Shown here: piece by piece, positions 17,820 to 26,566 of the stretch
Position numbering within the stretch: the first letter of the stretch is position 1
Layout: every line of letters starts with the position of its first letter
Assembly (NCBI RefSeq): GCF_017352155.2
Contig: NZ_CP071462.1
Span: forward strand, 1,736,001-1,800,000
DNA: 64,000 nt
Reading direction: 5' to 3'
Source of the DNA: Haloterrigena alkaliphila
GTDB taxonomy: Archaea > Halobacteriota > Halobacteria > Halobacteriales > Natrialbaceae
Translations under genes and position numbers: made by a program
The notes under the pieces: generated by a model
The model's database searches: none
Told to the model about the DNA's origin: nothing
The model's input: only the letters and a program-made list of their open reading frames with translations

Positions 17820-19256
17820 CTAGTCGTCCTGCAGCGTCTCGCCGTCGACGACGCGGCCGAGGAACAGCGGCGTTTCGGTCGGTCGGTCGCGGATGTAGAA
17901 GAGGAACGGCCGGTCGACGGTCAGTTCGACCCGTTCGGGGACGGCGGTTTCCGCCATCACGACGCCCGTCGCGGCGGCCGCCTCGGTTCCCTCCTCGTCG
18001 ACCTCGAGGAAGCTCTGGTGGACGATGTCGTCGACGAACAGATCGCTGTCGTCTCCTTCGACCATCCCGCTGAAGTCGGCGTTCCCGTCGAACGCCGTCG
18101 TCACGCCGAGGTCCTGCATGACCTCGACGAGGCTGAACTTCGACTCGATCCCGAACTTCGGGAACGCGAGTTCGACCTCCGCTCGAGTCGCCTCCTCGAG
18201 CATGATCGCCAGATCGTCGACGCCGAACGCGGCCTCGACGGACTCGAACTCGCCCTCGGCAGGGAGCACGACGACCATGCTCGTGTCCTCGTTGGCGTAG
18301 GGGAGTTCCACCAGCTGGTGCCCGTCGACCGCGGCGTACTGGAGTCGCTGGGTCTGGTGCATCGTCCGGACCTCGGTCTCGCTCCCGTCGAGGCTCGTGA
18401 ACGTCGCCGGCTCGGTGTTCGCGGGGTCGAAGTCGTGCTCCCAGGCGGCGAGGAAGTAGACCGCGTTCGTGAGGACGAGCCGGGTCGATTCGTCGACCGA
18501 GTCGGCCGGCAGGAGGTCCTCGATCCGGTCGTTCGTCCGCTCCGCGACCCACGCGTTGATCTCCTCGCGTGCCGCCTCGGGACTGCCCCTGAAGTCGGCG
18601 AGGTGCTGGCCGGCCTCGTAGTAGGCCTCGAGCAACTCGACGTACCCGTCGTCGAAGGCGTACCCCTCGTCGCGCCAGACGGCGTTGGCGCTCGAGAGCT
18701 GAAAGCCGAGGTCGTCCTCGGCGCCGGCGTCGTCGTCGTCCCCGGAGCCGTCGTTCGCCCCGCCGGGCGCCTCGACGGTCTGGCCGTCTTCGTTCCGCTG
18801 GGCGAACTCGCCCTCGAGCGCGGCGAAGGCGGCGTGGAGGTCCTCGCCCTCGAGGTCGTACCGAAGCGCGTCGGCCATCTCGGTCGCGGTCTCGCCCCGC
18901 GCGCCGGCGTAGGTCATCGCCAGCGCGACCGAGACGCTGTACGGCGAGAAGAACAGGTTCTCGTCGGGCGCGTCGTCGCGAAGTTGCGCGAGGAGGTCGA
19001 ACGAGACGGCGACGTTGCCCCGCACCTGCGCGGCGAGACGCGCGGGCTCGAGGTCGGGGTCGGTGGTGAGATCCAGTTGCGGGAAGTCGGGCGCCTCGCC
19101 GTCGAAGAGATCGCCGTCGGCGGGTCCATTGTCGCCGCCGTTTCCGTCGCCGTTGCCGGACTCGTCCGGGTCGGTCGCGGCGCCCGTACAGCCGGCGGTG
19201 ACGCCGGCCAGCAGGGCGCCGGTCAGCGCCAGGACGGTGCGTCTGTCAGCGGTCAT
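17820..19256 (-). CDS. Serpin, Tat-exported lipoprotein
   Basis: 478-residue serine/cysteine protease inhibitor of the serpin family. The N-terminus has a twin-arginine signal (TADRRTVLALTGALL) and a lipobox ending at C23 (VTAGC), then an acidic linker, so it should sit on the outer face of the membrane. The serpin core includes FFSPYSVSVALAMTYAGARGE and LTNAVYFLAAWE. The inhibitory hinge EEGTEAAAAT begins at 421, and counting from P17 places P1 near Thr437; the Ala-rich hinge argues for a true inhibitor. A Gly/Asp-rich insertion near 150-175 is unusual. It could protect cells from extracellular haloproteases (inference). Confidence 0.93.
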   Translation of the reverse strand: MTADRRTVLALTGALLAGVTAGCTGAATDPDESGNGDGNGGDNGPADGDLFDGEAPDFPQLDLTTDPDLEPARLAAQVRGNVAVSFDLLAQLRDDAPDENLFFSPYSVSVALAMTYAGARGETATEMADALRYDLEGEDLHAAFAALEGEFAQRNEDGQTVEAPGGANDGSGDDDDAGAEDDLGFQLSSANAVWRDEGYAFDDGYVELLEAYYEAGQHLADFRGSPEAAREEINAWVAERTNDRIEDLLPADSVDESTRLVLTNAVYFLAAWEHDFDPANTEPATFTSLDGSETEVRTMHQTQRLQYAAVDGHQLVELPYANEDTSMVVVLPAEGEFESVEAAFGVDDLAIMLEEATRAEVELAFPKFGIESKFSLVEVMQDLGVTTAFDGNADFSGMVEGDDSDLFVDDIVHQSFLEVDEEGTEAAAATGVVMAETAVPERVELTVDRPFLFYIRDRPTETPLFLGRVVDGETLQDD

Positions 19257-19350
19257 ACTCGATTCACCGTGCGGAGCGGATAAACGCTTTCCCCAGGCTG
19301 AAATCGATCTTTGAGTTTGCGTCGGTGAATGCGGCTCTGTTCGTCGAATT

Positions 19351-19404
19351 GAGAGTGGTTGTTAGATCGAGAGTGGTCGTTGGCTCGAGAGTGGTCGTCG
19401 GGAA
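19351..19404. repeat. Three 18-nt tandem repeats
   Basis: Units GAGAGTGGTYGTYRG plus three bases start at 19351, 19369 and 19387, in the divergent gap between the serpin and thioesterase genes, just before dispersed element copy C. Confidence 0.75.
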
Positions 19405-19438
19405 CGTGAACGAGTTGCTCGCGTGGCAACGGGGATTT

Positions 19439-19545
19439 CCACACCCTCCCCAGCCGATTCGCTCACTTCGTTCGCTCATCCCTCGCACATCTCCGATCCG
19501 CGTCTCACTGTTCGTTCGCCGCGGATCAGCGCGCGCCACCGCCAC
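19439..19545. repeat. Dispersed intergenic element, copy C
   Basis: Third copy of the element. With copy A it also shares the flanking GTGGCAACGG immediately upstream (19423-19432; 12929-12938), suggesting the true element is longer on that side. It lies in the divergent gap before the thioesterase gene, so it can tolerate promoter regions. Confidence 0.85.
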
Positions 19546-19622
19546 GCGGACTGAAACAACAGTCGACAACGTGTGGGTCGGGAAACACAGCGATAAAGAG
19601 CGTCGGTGGGTGAGGGGACCAC

Positions 19623-20108
19623 ATGGCCGACGACATGCGGACGATGTTCGAGGAGTTCGACACGCTCGAGGAGATGCTGCAGCACTTCATCGACGAACAT
19701 CAGGAGTTCCTCTCGTGGATCGGGACGCGAGTCGACGACGTCGGCCGGGGAACGATGACGCTCTCGATTCCCTACGACGAAAAGCTGAGCAACACGCGGC
19801 CGGACGCCGGGCCGGACGAGCGGGGGGACATCCACGGCGGCATCGCCGCGACGCTGATCGACACGGCCGGCGGACTGGCGCTTCGCACCGAGATGGAGGA
19901 GGCGTTCGACGTCCAGATCGCGACGATCAACCTGAACGTCAACTACCTCCGGCCCGCGACGGGCGACCTGTCGGCGACGGCCGACGTGATCCGGGTCGGC
20001 GGCAGCGTCGGCGTCAGCGAGATCACCGTCGAGAGCACGACCCCGGACGGCGAGACCAAAGCGGTCGCGACCGGACAGGGCGCCTACCGTATCTTCCGGC
20101 CGGAGTGA
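19623..20108 (+). CDS. PaaI-type hotdog thioesterase
   Basis: 161-residue hotdog-fold acyl-CoA thioesterase. The signature HGGIAATLIDTAGG carries the active-site region of the PaaI/YbgC-like group; the following NLNVNYLRPATGDL and TKAVATGQGAYRIF strands match the fold. An extra 60-residue N-terminal helical region includes an acidic helix. It probably hydrolyses a medium-chain or aryl acyl-CoA; the substrate cannot be read. Monocistronic. Confidence 0.85.
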   Translation: MADDMRTMFEEFDTLEEMLQHFIDEHQEFLSWIGTRVDDVGRGTMTLSIPYDEKLSNTRPDAGPDERGDIHGGIAATLIDTAGGLALRTEMEEAFDVQIATINLNVNYLRPATGDLSATADVIRVGGSVGVSEITVESTTPDGETKAVATGQGAYRIFRPE

Positions 20109-20209
20109 GCCCGTTCGCCGGAATCCGTTTTTCGAGAGGCCCACGCTCGAGTCCGGTATCGGTGTCGCGTCGGCCCCGCCGCACTGTGAAGACGGGGCTC
20201 CTGTCGTAC

Positions 20210-20371
20210 TCAGGCGCTCGAGACCATCCAGTAGCGAACGCCGAGGTAGAGCATGACGATGCCGAACGTGACCGCGAACAGCAGCGAGCCGTCCATCGCC
20301 GCGTAGACGAGCGCGACGCCGTTCAGGGCGATGCCGAGGACGTACATCGAGCGCATTCGGCGAGCGTTCAC
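20210..20371 (-). CDS. Small two-helix membrane protein
   Basis: 53 residues from GTG at 20371, or 48 from ATG at 20356. Two hydrophobic helices (MYVLGIALNGVALVYAAM and LLFAVTFGIVMLYLGVRYWM) are joined by a short acidic turn (DGS); the N-terminus is basic (NARRMRS). Codon composition is typical of the surrounding genes. It sits alone between the thioesterase and nicotinamidase-like genes. Function unknown; it resembles the many small membrane proteins haloarchaea encode. Confidence 0.6.
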   Translation of the reverse strand: MNARRMRSMYVLGIALNGVALVYAAMDGSLLFAVTFGIVMLYLGVRYWMVSSA

Positions 20372-20543
20372 GCGCGATCACCCGTTCGAAGCGTCGACTC
20401 GAGTCCGGCGGGCTGTGGGGACTCCATATCGTCCCGTTCGCACGCAGCCATTGAAAACGCTCTCACTTCGCGCCCGCCGCGCTCGCCGCTGGCCCTCGAC
20501 TCGAGTCGGCCGCCCTCCGCCCGCGGATCGACGACGGGACGGC

Positions 20544-21122
20544 TCAGTCGGCGCCGAACTCGAGGTCGTCGCTCTCGACGACCTCGCCGAAGAGCCAGCC
20601 GGCGTGGTCGACGGCGTACTCCTTGTGGTCGTCCTCGATGGCGCCGATGCAGTCCTCGACCATGAGCGGCCGGAAGTCCCGCAGTCCCGCGCTGCCGCCG
20701 GTGTGGAGCACGCAGACGTTGGCGAGGGTGCCACAGATCGCCAGATCGTCGATCCCGCGGGCGTTCAGCCACCCCTCGAGTTCGGTGTTGTAGAACGCGT
20801 CGTAGGTGTGTTTCTCGACGACGTGGTCCTCGTCCTCGACGGTGAGTTCCGCGACGATTTCGGCGTCCCACGATCCCTCGAGGACGTGCTCGCCCCACTG
20901 GTCGAACTCGTCGTAGTAGTGGGCGTCGTCGAACTGTTCCGGCGGGTGGACGTCTCGCGTGTAGATCACCTGGGCTCCGGCGTCGCGGGCCCGGTCGACG
21001 AGCCGGGAAATCGGCTCGACGACGGTTTCGCTGCCCGGCGCGTACAGCGAGCCGTCGGGGTGGCAGAAGCCGTTTTGCATGTCCACGACCACGACCGCCG
21101 TGCTGTCGGGCTCGAGATGCAT
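20544..21122 (-). CDS. Isochorismatase-fold cysteine hydrolase, probable nicotinamidase
   Basis: 192-residue hydrolase with the Asp-Lys-Cys triad of the isochorismatase/nicotinamidase superfamily: D14 (VVVDMQNGF), K104 (VVEKHTYDAF) and C137 (GTLANVCVL). The cis-peptide/metal region includes TRDVHPPEQF. A nicotinate phosphoribosyltransferase gene lies 3.4 kb away (24553), supporting nicotinamide deamidation to nicotinate for NAD salvage, although other amide substrates are possible. The ATG at 21122 gives the family's usual length; a longer open frame upstream is not supported. Confidence 0.85.
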   Translation of the reverse strand: MHLEPDSTAVVVVDMQNGFCHPDGSLYAPGSETVVEPISRLVDRARDAGAQVIYTRDVHPPEQFDDAHYYDEFDQWGEHVLEGSWDAEIVAELTVEDEDHVVEKHTYDAFYNTELEGWLNARGIDDLAICGTLANVCVLHTGGSAGLRDFRPLMVEDCIGAIEDDHKEYAVDHAGWLFGEVVESDDLEFGAD

Positions 21123-21315
21123 ACGTACTGCTACGAACGCCGTCGTAAAAACGTTCGCGACAGGGTGAACCGTTCCCGACCGCGCGGAACCGTCCGCGAC
21201 CGCGCGACCGCGAGCGTAACCTCCGGTCGCGTCTTCTGGGTCGGTCCGCGGCTCGAACCGTTCGGATCCGCGGTCTTTTTGCATCCGATGCCGAACGGAA
21301 CGGTATCCACGTCTC

Positions 21316-23007
21316 ATGAGGTCCCCACCGACGCGAGTCGCCGTCGCCCTCGCCGCGACCGTTGCGGTCGCGATGATCGTGATCGTCGCCAGCGGCGCCG
21401 TTCCACCGCTCTCCTCGGACGAGTCGCCCGCCCAGCCCGACCGCCCCGACGACCCGACCACCGAAGGCACCGTCGGCTACGTCGAGGGCTACTGGGCCGA
21501 CGACGACCTCCCCGTCGACGAGAGCGACGACGCCGTCGTCGAGGACGACGAACTCGAGGCGGTCGTCTATCGCTCCATGGCCCGGGTCGAGGAGATCCGG
21601 AACGCGACCTTCGAGGCCGACGTTCCGGTCGAGGTCATCTCCCGCGAGGAGTTTCAGGAGGACCACGGTGACGTCTTCGTCTCCCTGACCGAGGAGGAGC
21701 GAGTCGCGAACAACGTCACCTACGAGGCGCTGTTCATGGTCGACCGCGAGACCGACGCGACGGCCGAACTCGAGTCGATGTACGGCGGGACCGTCGAGGG
21801 CTACTACGTCGACGGCCGGATCGTCATCGTCTCGGAGACGCCCGAGAACCCCGAACTGAACGAGGTCGTGCTCGGGCACGAACTGGTCCACGCACTCCAG
21901 GACCAGCGGTTCGGTCTCAGGTCGTTCGAGCGGGGGACCATCGATCAGGAGAACGCCGTGAACGGACTCGTCGAAGGCGACGCCGCCCGGGTCGACGTCG
22001 AGTACGAGCGGCGCTGCGGGGACGAGTGGGACTGCCTCCGTCCGGGCGACGCGCAGTCGGACGGCCCGACCCAGCTCAACTGGGGGATCTATCTCACGCT
22101 CTACCAGCCCTACAGCGACGGCCCCGATTACGTCGACTCCCTGCGCGAGGCCGGCGACGGCTGGGCGGCGGTCGACGCCGCCTACGACGAGCCGCCGCCG
22201 AGTTCGTCGACGGTGATTCACCACGAGGAGCGCGAGCCCGCCGACGTGTCGGTTCCCGACCGCTCGAGCGACGCCTGGGAGCGCCTCGAGATCAACGGCA
22301 CGGTCGCGACCGAACGGGCCGGCGAGGCGGCGATGGTCGCGATGTTCGCCGCCGACTCGCTGGCCTCGAGGGACTCGTCGGTGATCGACAGGGACGCGCT
22401 GCTCGGCGACGATCCGACGACGTACGACTACGACCAGCCGTACACGAACGGCTGGGCCGGCGACGAACTGGTCACCTACGTCGACGCCGACGCCGGGGCG
22501 AACGCGACCGCCGCCGACGCCGGCTACGTCTGGCAGACCGAGTGGCGTTCGAGCGATCACGCCCGACAGTTCGCCAGCGGCTACCTCGAACTGCTCGAGG
22601 GACACGACGCCGAGGCCGTCGACGACAGACGGGACACGTACGTGATCGACGACGAGTTCCCCGGGGCGTACGCCATAGAGCGCGACGGGGAGACCGTCAC
22701 GATCGTGCGTGCCCCCACCGTCGAGCAACTCGACGGGATCCGCGACGGCGCCGCCCCCGAGGGCGAGGATACCATCGAGCGCGTTAACGTGAGTGATGAC
22801 GACGACGATGCGAACGCCGCTGTGAACGACGATGTGAACGACGACACCATCGCGGGCGGCTTCGCTGCCCCCGGCGCCGGAGCGGCGGTCGCGATCGTCG
22901 TCACCGCGGTCGTCGTCCGTGCGCGGGCCGCCGCCGACTGGGAGCCCGGTTCCGAAACCGCCGCTCCCGATCCGGGCGCACTCGGCTGCGACCGCGGGCG
23001 AGCCTGA
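21316..23007 (+). CDS. Hvo_1808-like surface protein with HExxH motif (paralogue 1)
   Basis: 563 residues: an N-terminal hydrophobic signal/anchor (VALAATVAVAMIVIVASGA), an extracellular domain with the zinc-protease-type motif HELVHALQDQ at 188-197, and a C-terminal hydrophobic segment after an Asp/Asn-rich linker (APGAGAAVAIVVTAVVVRA) resembling a degenerate PGF-CTERM anchor. It shares domain order and several motifs (VYRSMARVEEIRNA; MYGGTVEGYYVDGRIVIV) with the next gene, so the two are tandem duplicates. Protease activity is suggested by HExxH but not demonstrated by family knowledge I have. Confidence 0.8.
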   Translation: MRSPPTRVAVALAATVAVAMIVIVASGAVPPLSSDESPAQPDRPDDPTTEGTVGYVEGYWADDDLPVDESDDAVVEDDELEAVVYRSMARVEEIRNATFEADVPVEVISREEFQEDHGDVFVSLTEEERVANNVTYEALFMVDRETDATAELESMYGGTVEGYYVDGRIVIVSETPENPELNEVVLGHELVHALQDQRFGLRSFERGTIDQENAVNGLVEGDAARVDVEYERRCGDEWDCLRPGDAQSDGPTQLNWGIYLTLYQPYSDGPDYVDSLREAGDGWAAVDAAYDEPPPSSSTVIHHEEREPADVSVPDRSSDAWERLEINGTVATERAGEAAMVAMFAADSLASRDSSVIDRDALLGDDPTTYDYDQPYTNGWAGDELVTYVDADAGANATAADAGYVWQTEWRSSDHARQFASGYLELLEGHDAEAVDDRRDTYVIDDEFPGAYAIERDGETVTIVRAPTVEQLDGIRDGAAPEGEDTIERVNVSDDDDDANAAVNDDVNDDTIAGGFAAPGAGAAVAIVVTAVVVRARAAADWEPGSETAAPDPGALGCDRGRA

Positions 23008-23046
23008 CCGACGCACCTTTGACCCCGCCATCGAAACCGGTGGCTG

Positions 23047-24522
23047 ATGCACCGCAGCCGTCTCGCGCTGTTCGCCCTGATCGGACTGGTCGTCCTCTCG
23101 GGGTGTACCCTCCCCGGTTCGTCCAACCACTTCGATACCGACCGCGAACTCGGCTCCGTCGGCGATTACGCCCACGACGACGAGTTCGAGTTCGACGCCG
23201 GCGACGGCCTCACCGAGTCCCAACTCGAGGCCGTCAAGTATCGCTCGATGGCCAGAATCGAGGTCGTCCGCGGGCTGAAGTTCGAACGCGACGTCGACCT
23301 CGAGGTGATCTCCCGCGCGGAGTACCGGGACCGGCGCGGCGGGTCGGAGGCCGCGTCGCCGTTCGCGAACGAAGTCTGGCGCGGCGCGTTCGTCGTCGAC
23401 GGCGAGACGGACGTCAACCGGGCGATGGACGACCTCTACGGCGGCTCGGTGGTGGGCTACTACGTCAACGACCGGATCGTCATCGTCGCCGACGACGCCG
23501 ACGAAATCCGGATCGATCGCGCGACGCTCGTCCACGAACTGGTCCACGCGCTTCAGGATCAACACTTCGGCCTCGCCAGAAACGGCGGGACCATCGACGT
23601 CCGGCGGGCCGAACTCGGACTGATCGAGGGCGAGGCGAGCTACGTCCCCCACCTGTACGATCGGCGCTGCGGCGAGGCGTGGCAGTGTCTCCCCGACTAC
23701 GAGCGGCCGGCGGGCGAGGTCGCTCCCGGCGAGTCGTTCAACGTCGGCCTGTTCCTCTCGATTTACGCGCCGTACGCCGAGGGACCGACGTTCGTCGACG
23801 CCCTCCGCGAGCGCGGCGACTGGGCGGCCGTCGACCGCGCCCACGACGAGCGACCGGCGAGCACCAGTCAACTGCTCCACCCCGAGCGCTACCCCGACGA
23901 CCGCCCGGCCGACGTCGCGATCAGCGACCGCTCGAGCGACGACTGGGAGCCGATCGGCCCCGACGGCGACCCCCGCACGGAGACGGTCGGCGAGGCGACC
24001 CTGTTCGCCTCGCTGTGGGCCAACGGCGCCGTCGACCGATCGCTGCTCGAGGGCGGGACCGACCTGTCGCCGTACAACTACAGCCATCCGGCGACCGACG
24101 GCTGGGCCGGCGATACGATTCGGGTCTACCGCGGGGACGACGGCAATCGAACCGGCCACGTCTGGACACTCGCCTGGCAGAGCGATGCCGACGCCGCCGC
24201 GTTCGCCGACGCCTACCGAACCGTGCTCGCGAACCGCGGGGCGACGCCGGTCGACGACGCGAACGCGAGCGCCGACGGCGTCTATCGGATCGCCGACGGC
24301 CGCCCCTTCGCCGGGGCCTACCGCCTGACCGTCGACGGGGACGCCGTCACGATCGTCGGTGCGCCGACGGTCGCCGGCCTCGAGGCGATTCACGGGTCGG
24401 AGACGCCGTCGTCCTCGCTCGGGCGCACCCCTGCAACGACGCCGACGCTACCGGCGTCGTCTCCCGCGCCGCTATCGTCGTCTCCTGCGCCGCCGGCCGC
24501 GACGACGCCCGCAGACGGGTAG
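23047..24522 (+). CDS. Hvo_1808-like lipoprotein with HExxH motif (paralogue 2)
   Basis: 491-residue paralogue of the preceding protein. The N-terminus is a lipoprotein signal (LFALIGLVVLSGC, Cys at 20) instead of a helix anchor. HELVHALQDQ lies at 163-172; VKYRSMARIEVVRG and YGGSVVGYYVNDRIVIV match paralogue 1. The gene starts 39 bases after paralogue 1 ends, so they are probably cotranscribed. The C-terminus is Pro/Ser/Thr-rich and lacks the anchor helix. Likely a membrane-surface zinc protein; substrate unknown. Confidence 0.8.
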   Translation: MHRSRLALFALIGLVVLSGCTLPGSSNHFDTDRELGSVGDYAHDDEFEFDAGDGLTESQLEAVKYRSMARIEVVRGLKFERDVDLEVISRAEYRDRRGGSEAASPFANEVWRGAFVVDGETDVNRAMDDLYGGSVVGYYVNDRIVIVADDADEIRIDRATLVHELVHALQDQHFGLARNGGTIDVRRAELGLIEGEASYVPHLYDRRCGEAWQCLPDYERPAGEVAPGESFNVGLFLSIYAPYAEGPTFVDALRERGDWAAVDRAHDERPASTSQLLHPERYPDDRPADVAISDRSSDDWEPIGPDGDPRTETVGEATLFASLWANGAVDRSLLEGGTDLSPYNYSHPATDGWAGDTIRVYRGDDGNRTGHVWTLAWQSDADAAAFADAYRTVLANRGATPVDDANASADGVYRIADGRPFAGAYRLTVDGDAVTIVGAPTVAGLEAIHGSETPSSSLGRTPATTPTLPASSPAPLSSSPAPPAATTPADG

Positions 24523-24552
24523 CTTTTGTACTTCCCCCGGGAAACCGTCGAT

Positions 24553-25713
24553 ATGTCAAATCCGTTCGGTACCGTCCCAGCGGAAGCGATTCTCGAGGGA
24601 CGCGCGACCGACGCCTACTTCGAGCGCACCCGCGCCACCCTCGAGCACGCCGAGAAAAACCCTCGCGTGGTCGCCGAGGTGACCGCCGACCAGTTTCCCA
24701 CCGGCTCGTTCGACGTCTTCACCGGCGTGAAAGACGTCGCGACGCTGTTCGAGGGACGGGACGTCGACGTCGACGCCCTGCCAGACGGTCAGCTGTTCGA
24801 CGGCGGCCCCGTCCTGCGCGTCGAGGGGCCGTACCTCGAGTTCGCCGAACTCGAGACCTCGCTGCTGGGATTTCTCTCTCAGCCCAGCGGCTTCGCGACG
24901 GCCGCCCTCGAGGTGCGGCTGGCGGCGCCCGACTCGCTGGTGCTCTCCTTCGGTGCGCGCCACGTCCACCCGTCGATCGCGGCGACGGTCGAACGCGCCG
25001 CCCTGCTCGCGGGGCTGGACGGCTTCTCCCACGTCGCGGCGGGCGACATCCTCGAGCGCGAACCGGGCGGGACGATGCCGCACGCGCTCATGTTCTGCTT
25101 CGGCGAGGGCAATCAGGACGACGCGTGGCGGGCCTTCCACGAGGCCGTCGACGAGGACGTGCCGCGGATCGCGCTGGTCGACACCTTCTGGGACGAGAAG
25201 AGCGAGAGCCTGCTGGCCGCCGAGACGCTGGGCGAGGACCTCGACGGCGTTCGTATCGACACCACGGGGTCGCGGCGGGGCGACTTCCCCCACATCATCC
25301 GCGAGGTGCGCTGGGAGCTCGACGCCCGGGACTACGAGGACGTCGACATCTTCTGCAGCGGCGGCCTCACCCCCGAGACCATCCGGCCCCTGCGCGACGT
25401 CGCCGACGGCTTCGGCGTCGGCAGCCACATTACCGGCGCCGATTCGGTGGACTTCAGCCTCGACATCGTCGAACTAGAAGGGGAGCCGATCTCGAAGCGG
25501 GGCAAGCTCTCGGGCGTCAAGGACGTCTACCGGACGCCTGACGGCGGCCACCACGTCGCGCTTGCCGACCGCGAGGGGCCCGAAGGGAGCGAGTCGCTGC
25601 TCGAGCCGCTGATTCGCGACGGCGAAATCGTCCGGGAGTTCGACCTCGACGAGGCCAGCGAACGGTGTCTGGTCGACGCCGACGCGGTCGGATTCGAACA
25701 ATCAAACGAGTGA
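24553..25713 (+). CDS. pncB: Nicotinate phosphoribosyltransferase
   Basis: 386-residue type II phosphoribosyltransferase making nicotinate mononucleotide from nicotinate and PRPP. Landmarks are TADQFPTG near the N-terminus, FGARHVHPSIAA near 137 (active-site region), DTFWDEKSE, VRIDTTGSRRGDF and the phosphate-binding VGSHITGAD loop. Length agrees with archaeal NAPRTases. It works with the nicotinamidase-like enzyme at 20544 in NAD salvage (inference). It follows the lipoprotein gene by 30 bases but has its own AT-rich leader (TTTTGTACTT, 24523-24532). Confidence 0.92.
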   Translation: MSNPFGTVPAEAILEGRATDAYFERTRATLEHAEKNPRVVAEVTADQFPTGSFDVFTGVKDVATLFEGRDVDVDALPDGQLFDGGPVLRVEGPYLEFAELETSLLGFLSQPSGFATAALEVRLAAPDSLVLSFGARHVHPSIAATVERAALLAGLDGFSHVAAGDILEREPGGTMPHALMFCFGEGNQDDAWRAFHEAVDEDVPRIALVDTFWDEKSESLLAAETLGEDLDGVRIDTTGSRRGDFPHIIREVRWELDARDYEDVDIFCSGGLTPETIRPLRDVADGFGVGSHITGADSVDFSLDIVELEGEPISKRGKLSGVKDVYRTPDGGHHVALADREGPEGSESLLEPLIRDGEIVREFDLDEASERCLVDADAVGFEQSNE

Positions 25714-25865
25714 TCTGTGGCCCGCGTCGGGCTTCGCCTCCACGGCGCCGTGAGTCGTCCGACTACGGCCGACGCTATCGACTGTGACGCGACTGCAGAA
25801 ACCCCACTCCGACCGGTGTTACGCGAGTACCGGCGTCGATCGATCCCTCCCCACGTTCGGCCCGC

Positions 25866-26465
25866 TTACAGCTCTTCGACGCTCCCGTCGGCGGCGCGCT
25901 CGCGGAAGACCTGGCCGTCGAACAGCGTGACGACGACGTCGTCGTCCTGCCAGGCGTTCGGCGCGAGTTTCGCCTTCCGGCAGGTGCGCTCGAGGTACTC
26001 CCGCTCGCTCCAGCCGTTCTCGACGGGCACCGTCGGATAGAGCCAGCCGCCCTCGCCGCCGTCGATGGCGACGCCGTGTTTCCCGAGCTCGAGATCCGCA
26101 AGCGGATCGTCCGTCAGGATGACGTTCCGGACGGCACACACCGAGACGGTGAGGTTCGGCAGCTCCGACGGTTTCACTTCGGAGCCACAGGAGTCCTCGC
26201 TCGCGGCTTCGATCGCCGCGTCGACGATGACGTGACCGAGTTGTTCGCCCGAACGGTAGCCGCCGGCACAGCCGCGGAGGCTACCCCGGCCGCGGGTCGA
26301 CTCGAGGCGGACGAACGCGCCGGTTCGTTCGTAGAAGACCTCGCGCATGCTGCCCGGTTGTTCTCGCTGCCCGTGTTGTACGAAAGACTCGACGGCTTCC
26401 CGCGCGAGTTCGACCGCGCGAGCACCGTCTTCGTAGGAGAGTTCGACGCCCTGTCGCTGGGACAT
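25866..26465 (-). CDS. AMMECR1 domain protein
   Basis: 199-residue AMMECR1 family protein. The signature LRGCAGGYRSGE corresponds to the conserved LRGCIG motif with its invariant Cys; GKHGVAIDGGEGGWLYPTVPVE and AWQDDDVVVTLFDGQVF match the second half. The molecular function of AMMECR1 is unresolved. The ATG at 26465 is preferred; an in-frame ATG at 26477 would add four residues. It is divergent from the RNase P RNA gene, 100 bases away. Confidence 0.88.
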   Translation of the reverse strand: MSQRQGVELSYEDGARAVELAREAVESFVQHGQREQPGSMREVFYERTGAFVRLESTRGRGSLRGCAGGYRSGEQLGHVIVDAAIEAASEDSCGSEVKPSELPNLTVSVCAVRNVILTDDPLADLELGKHGVAIDGGEGGWLYPTVPVENGWSEREYLERTCRKAKLAPNAWQDDDVVVTLFDGQVFRERAADGSVEEL

Positions 26466-26540
26466 ACAGATGTACATGGGAATAGTCGTCCTAAAGCGCT
26501 TCCATTCCCTACTGCGCGCTTTTTAACCCCTAACCGGGAG

Positions 26541-26547
26541 ACTTATT
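26541..26547 (+). promoter_or_regulatory. TATA box for RNase P RNA
   Basis: ACTTATT lies about 20-26 bases before the inferred RNA 5' end at 26567, standard archaeal spacing. Confidence 0.5.
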
Positions 26548-26566
26548 CGGCGCACGTCCCTATTTC

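Noticed and set aside
20368-24393. Very long minus-strand open frame opposite the surface proteins
   Set aside because: A shadow of high-GC coding sequence on the other strand; Arg/Val-rich with no domains, and it crosses several real genes.
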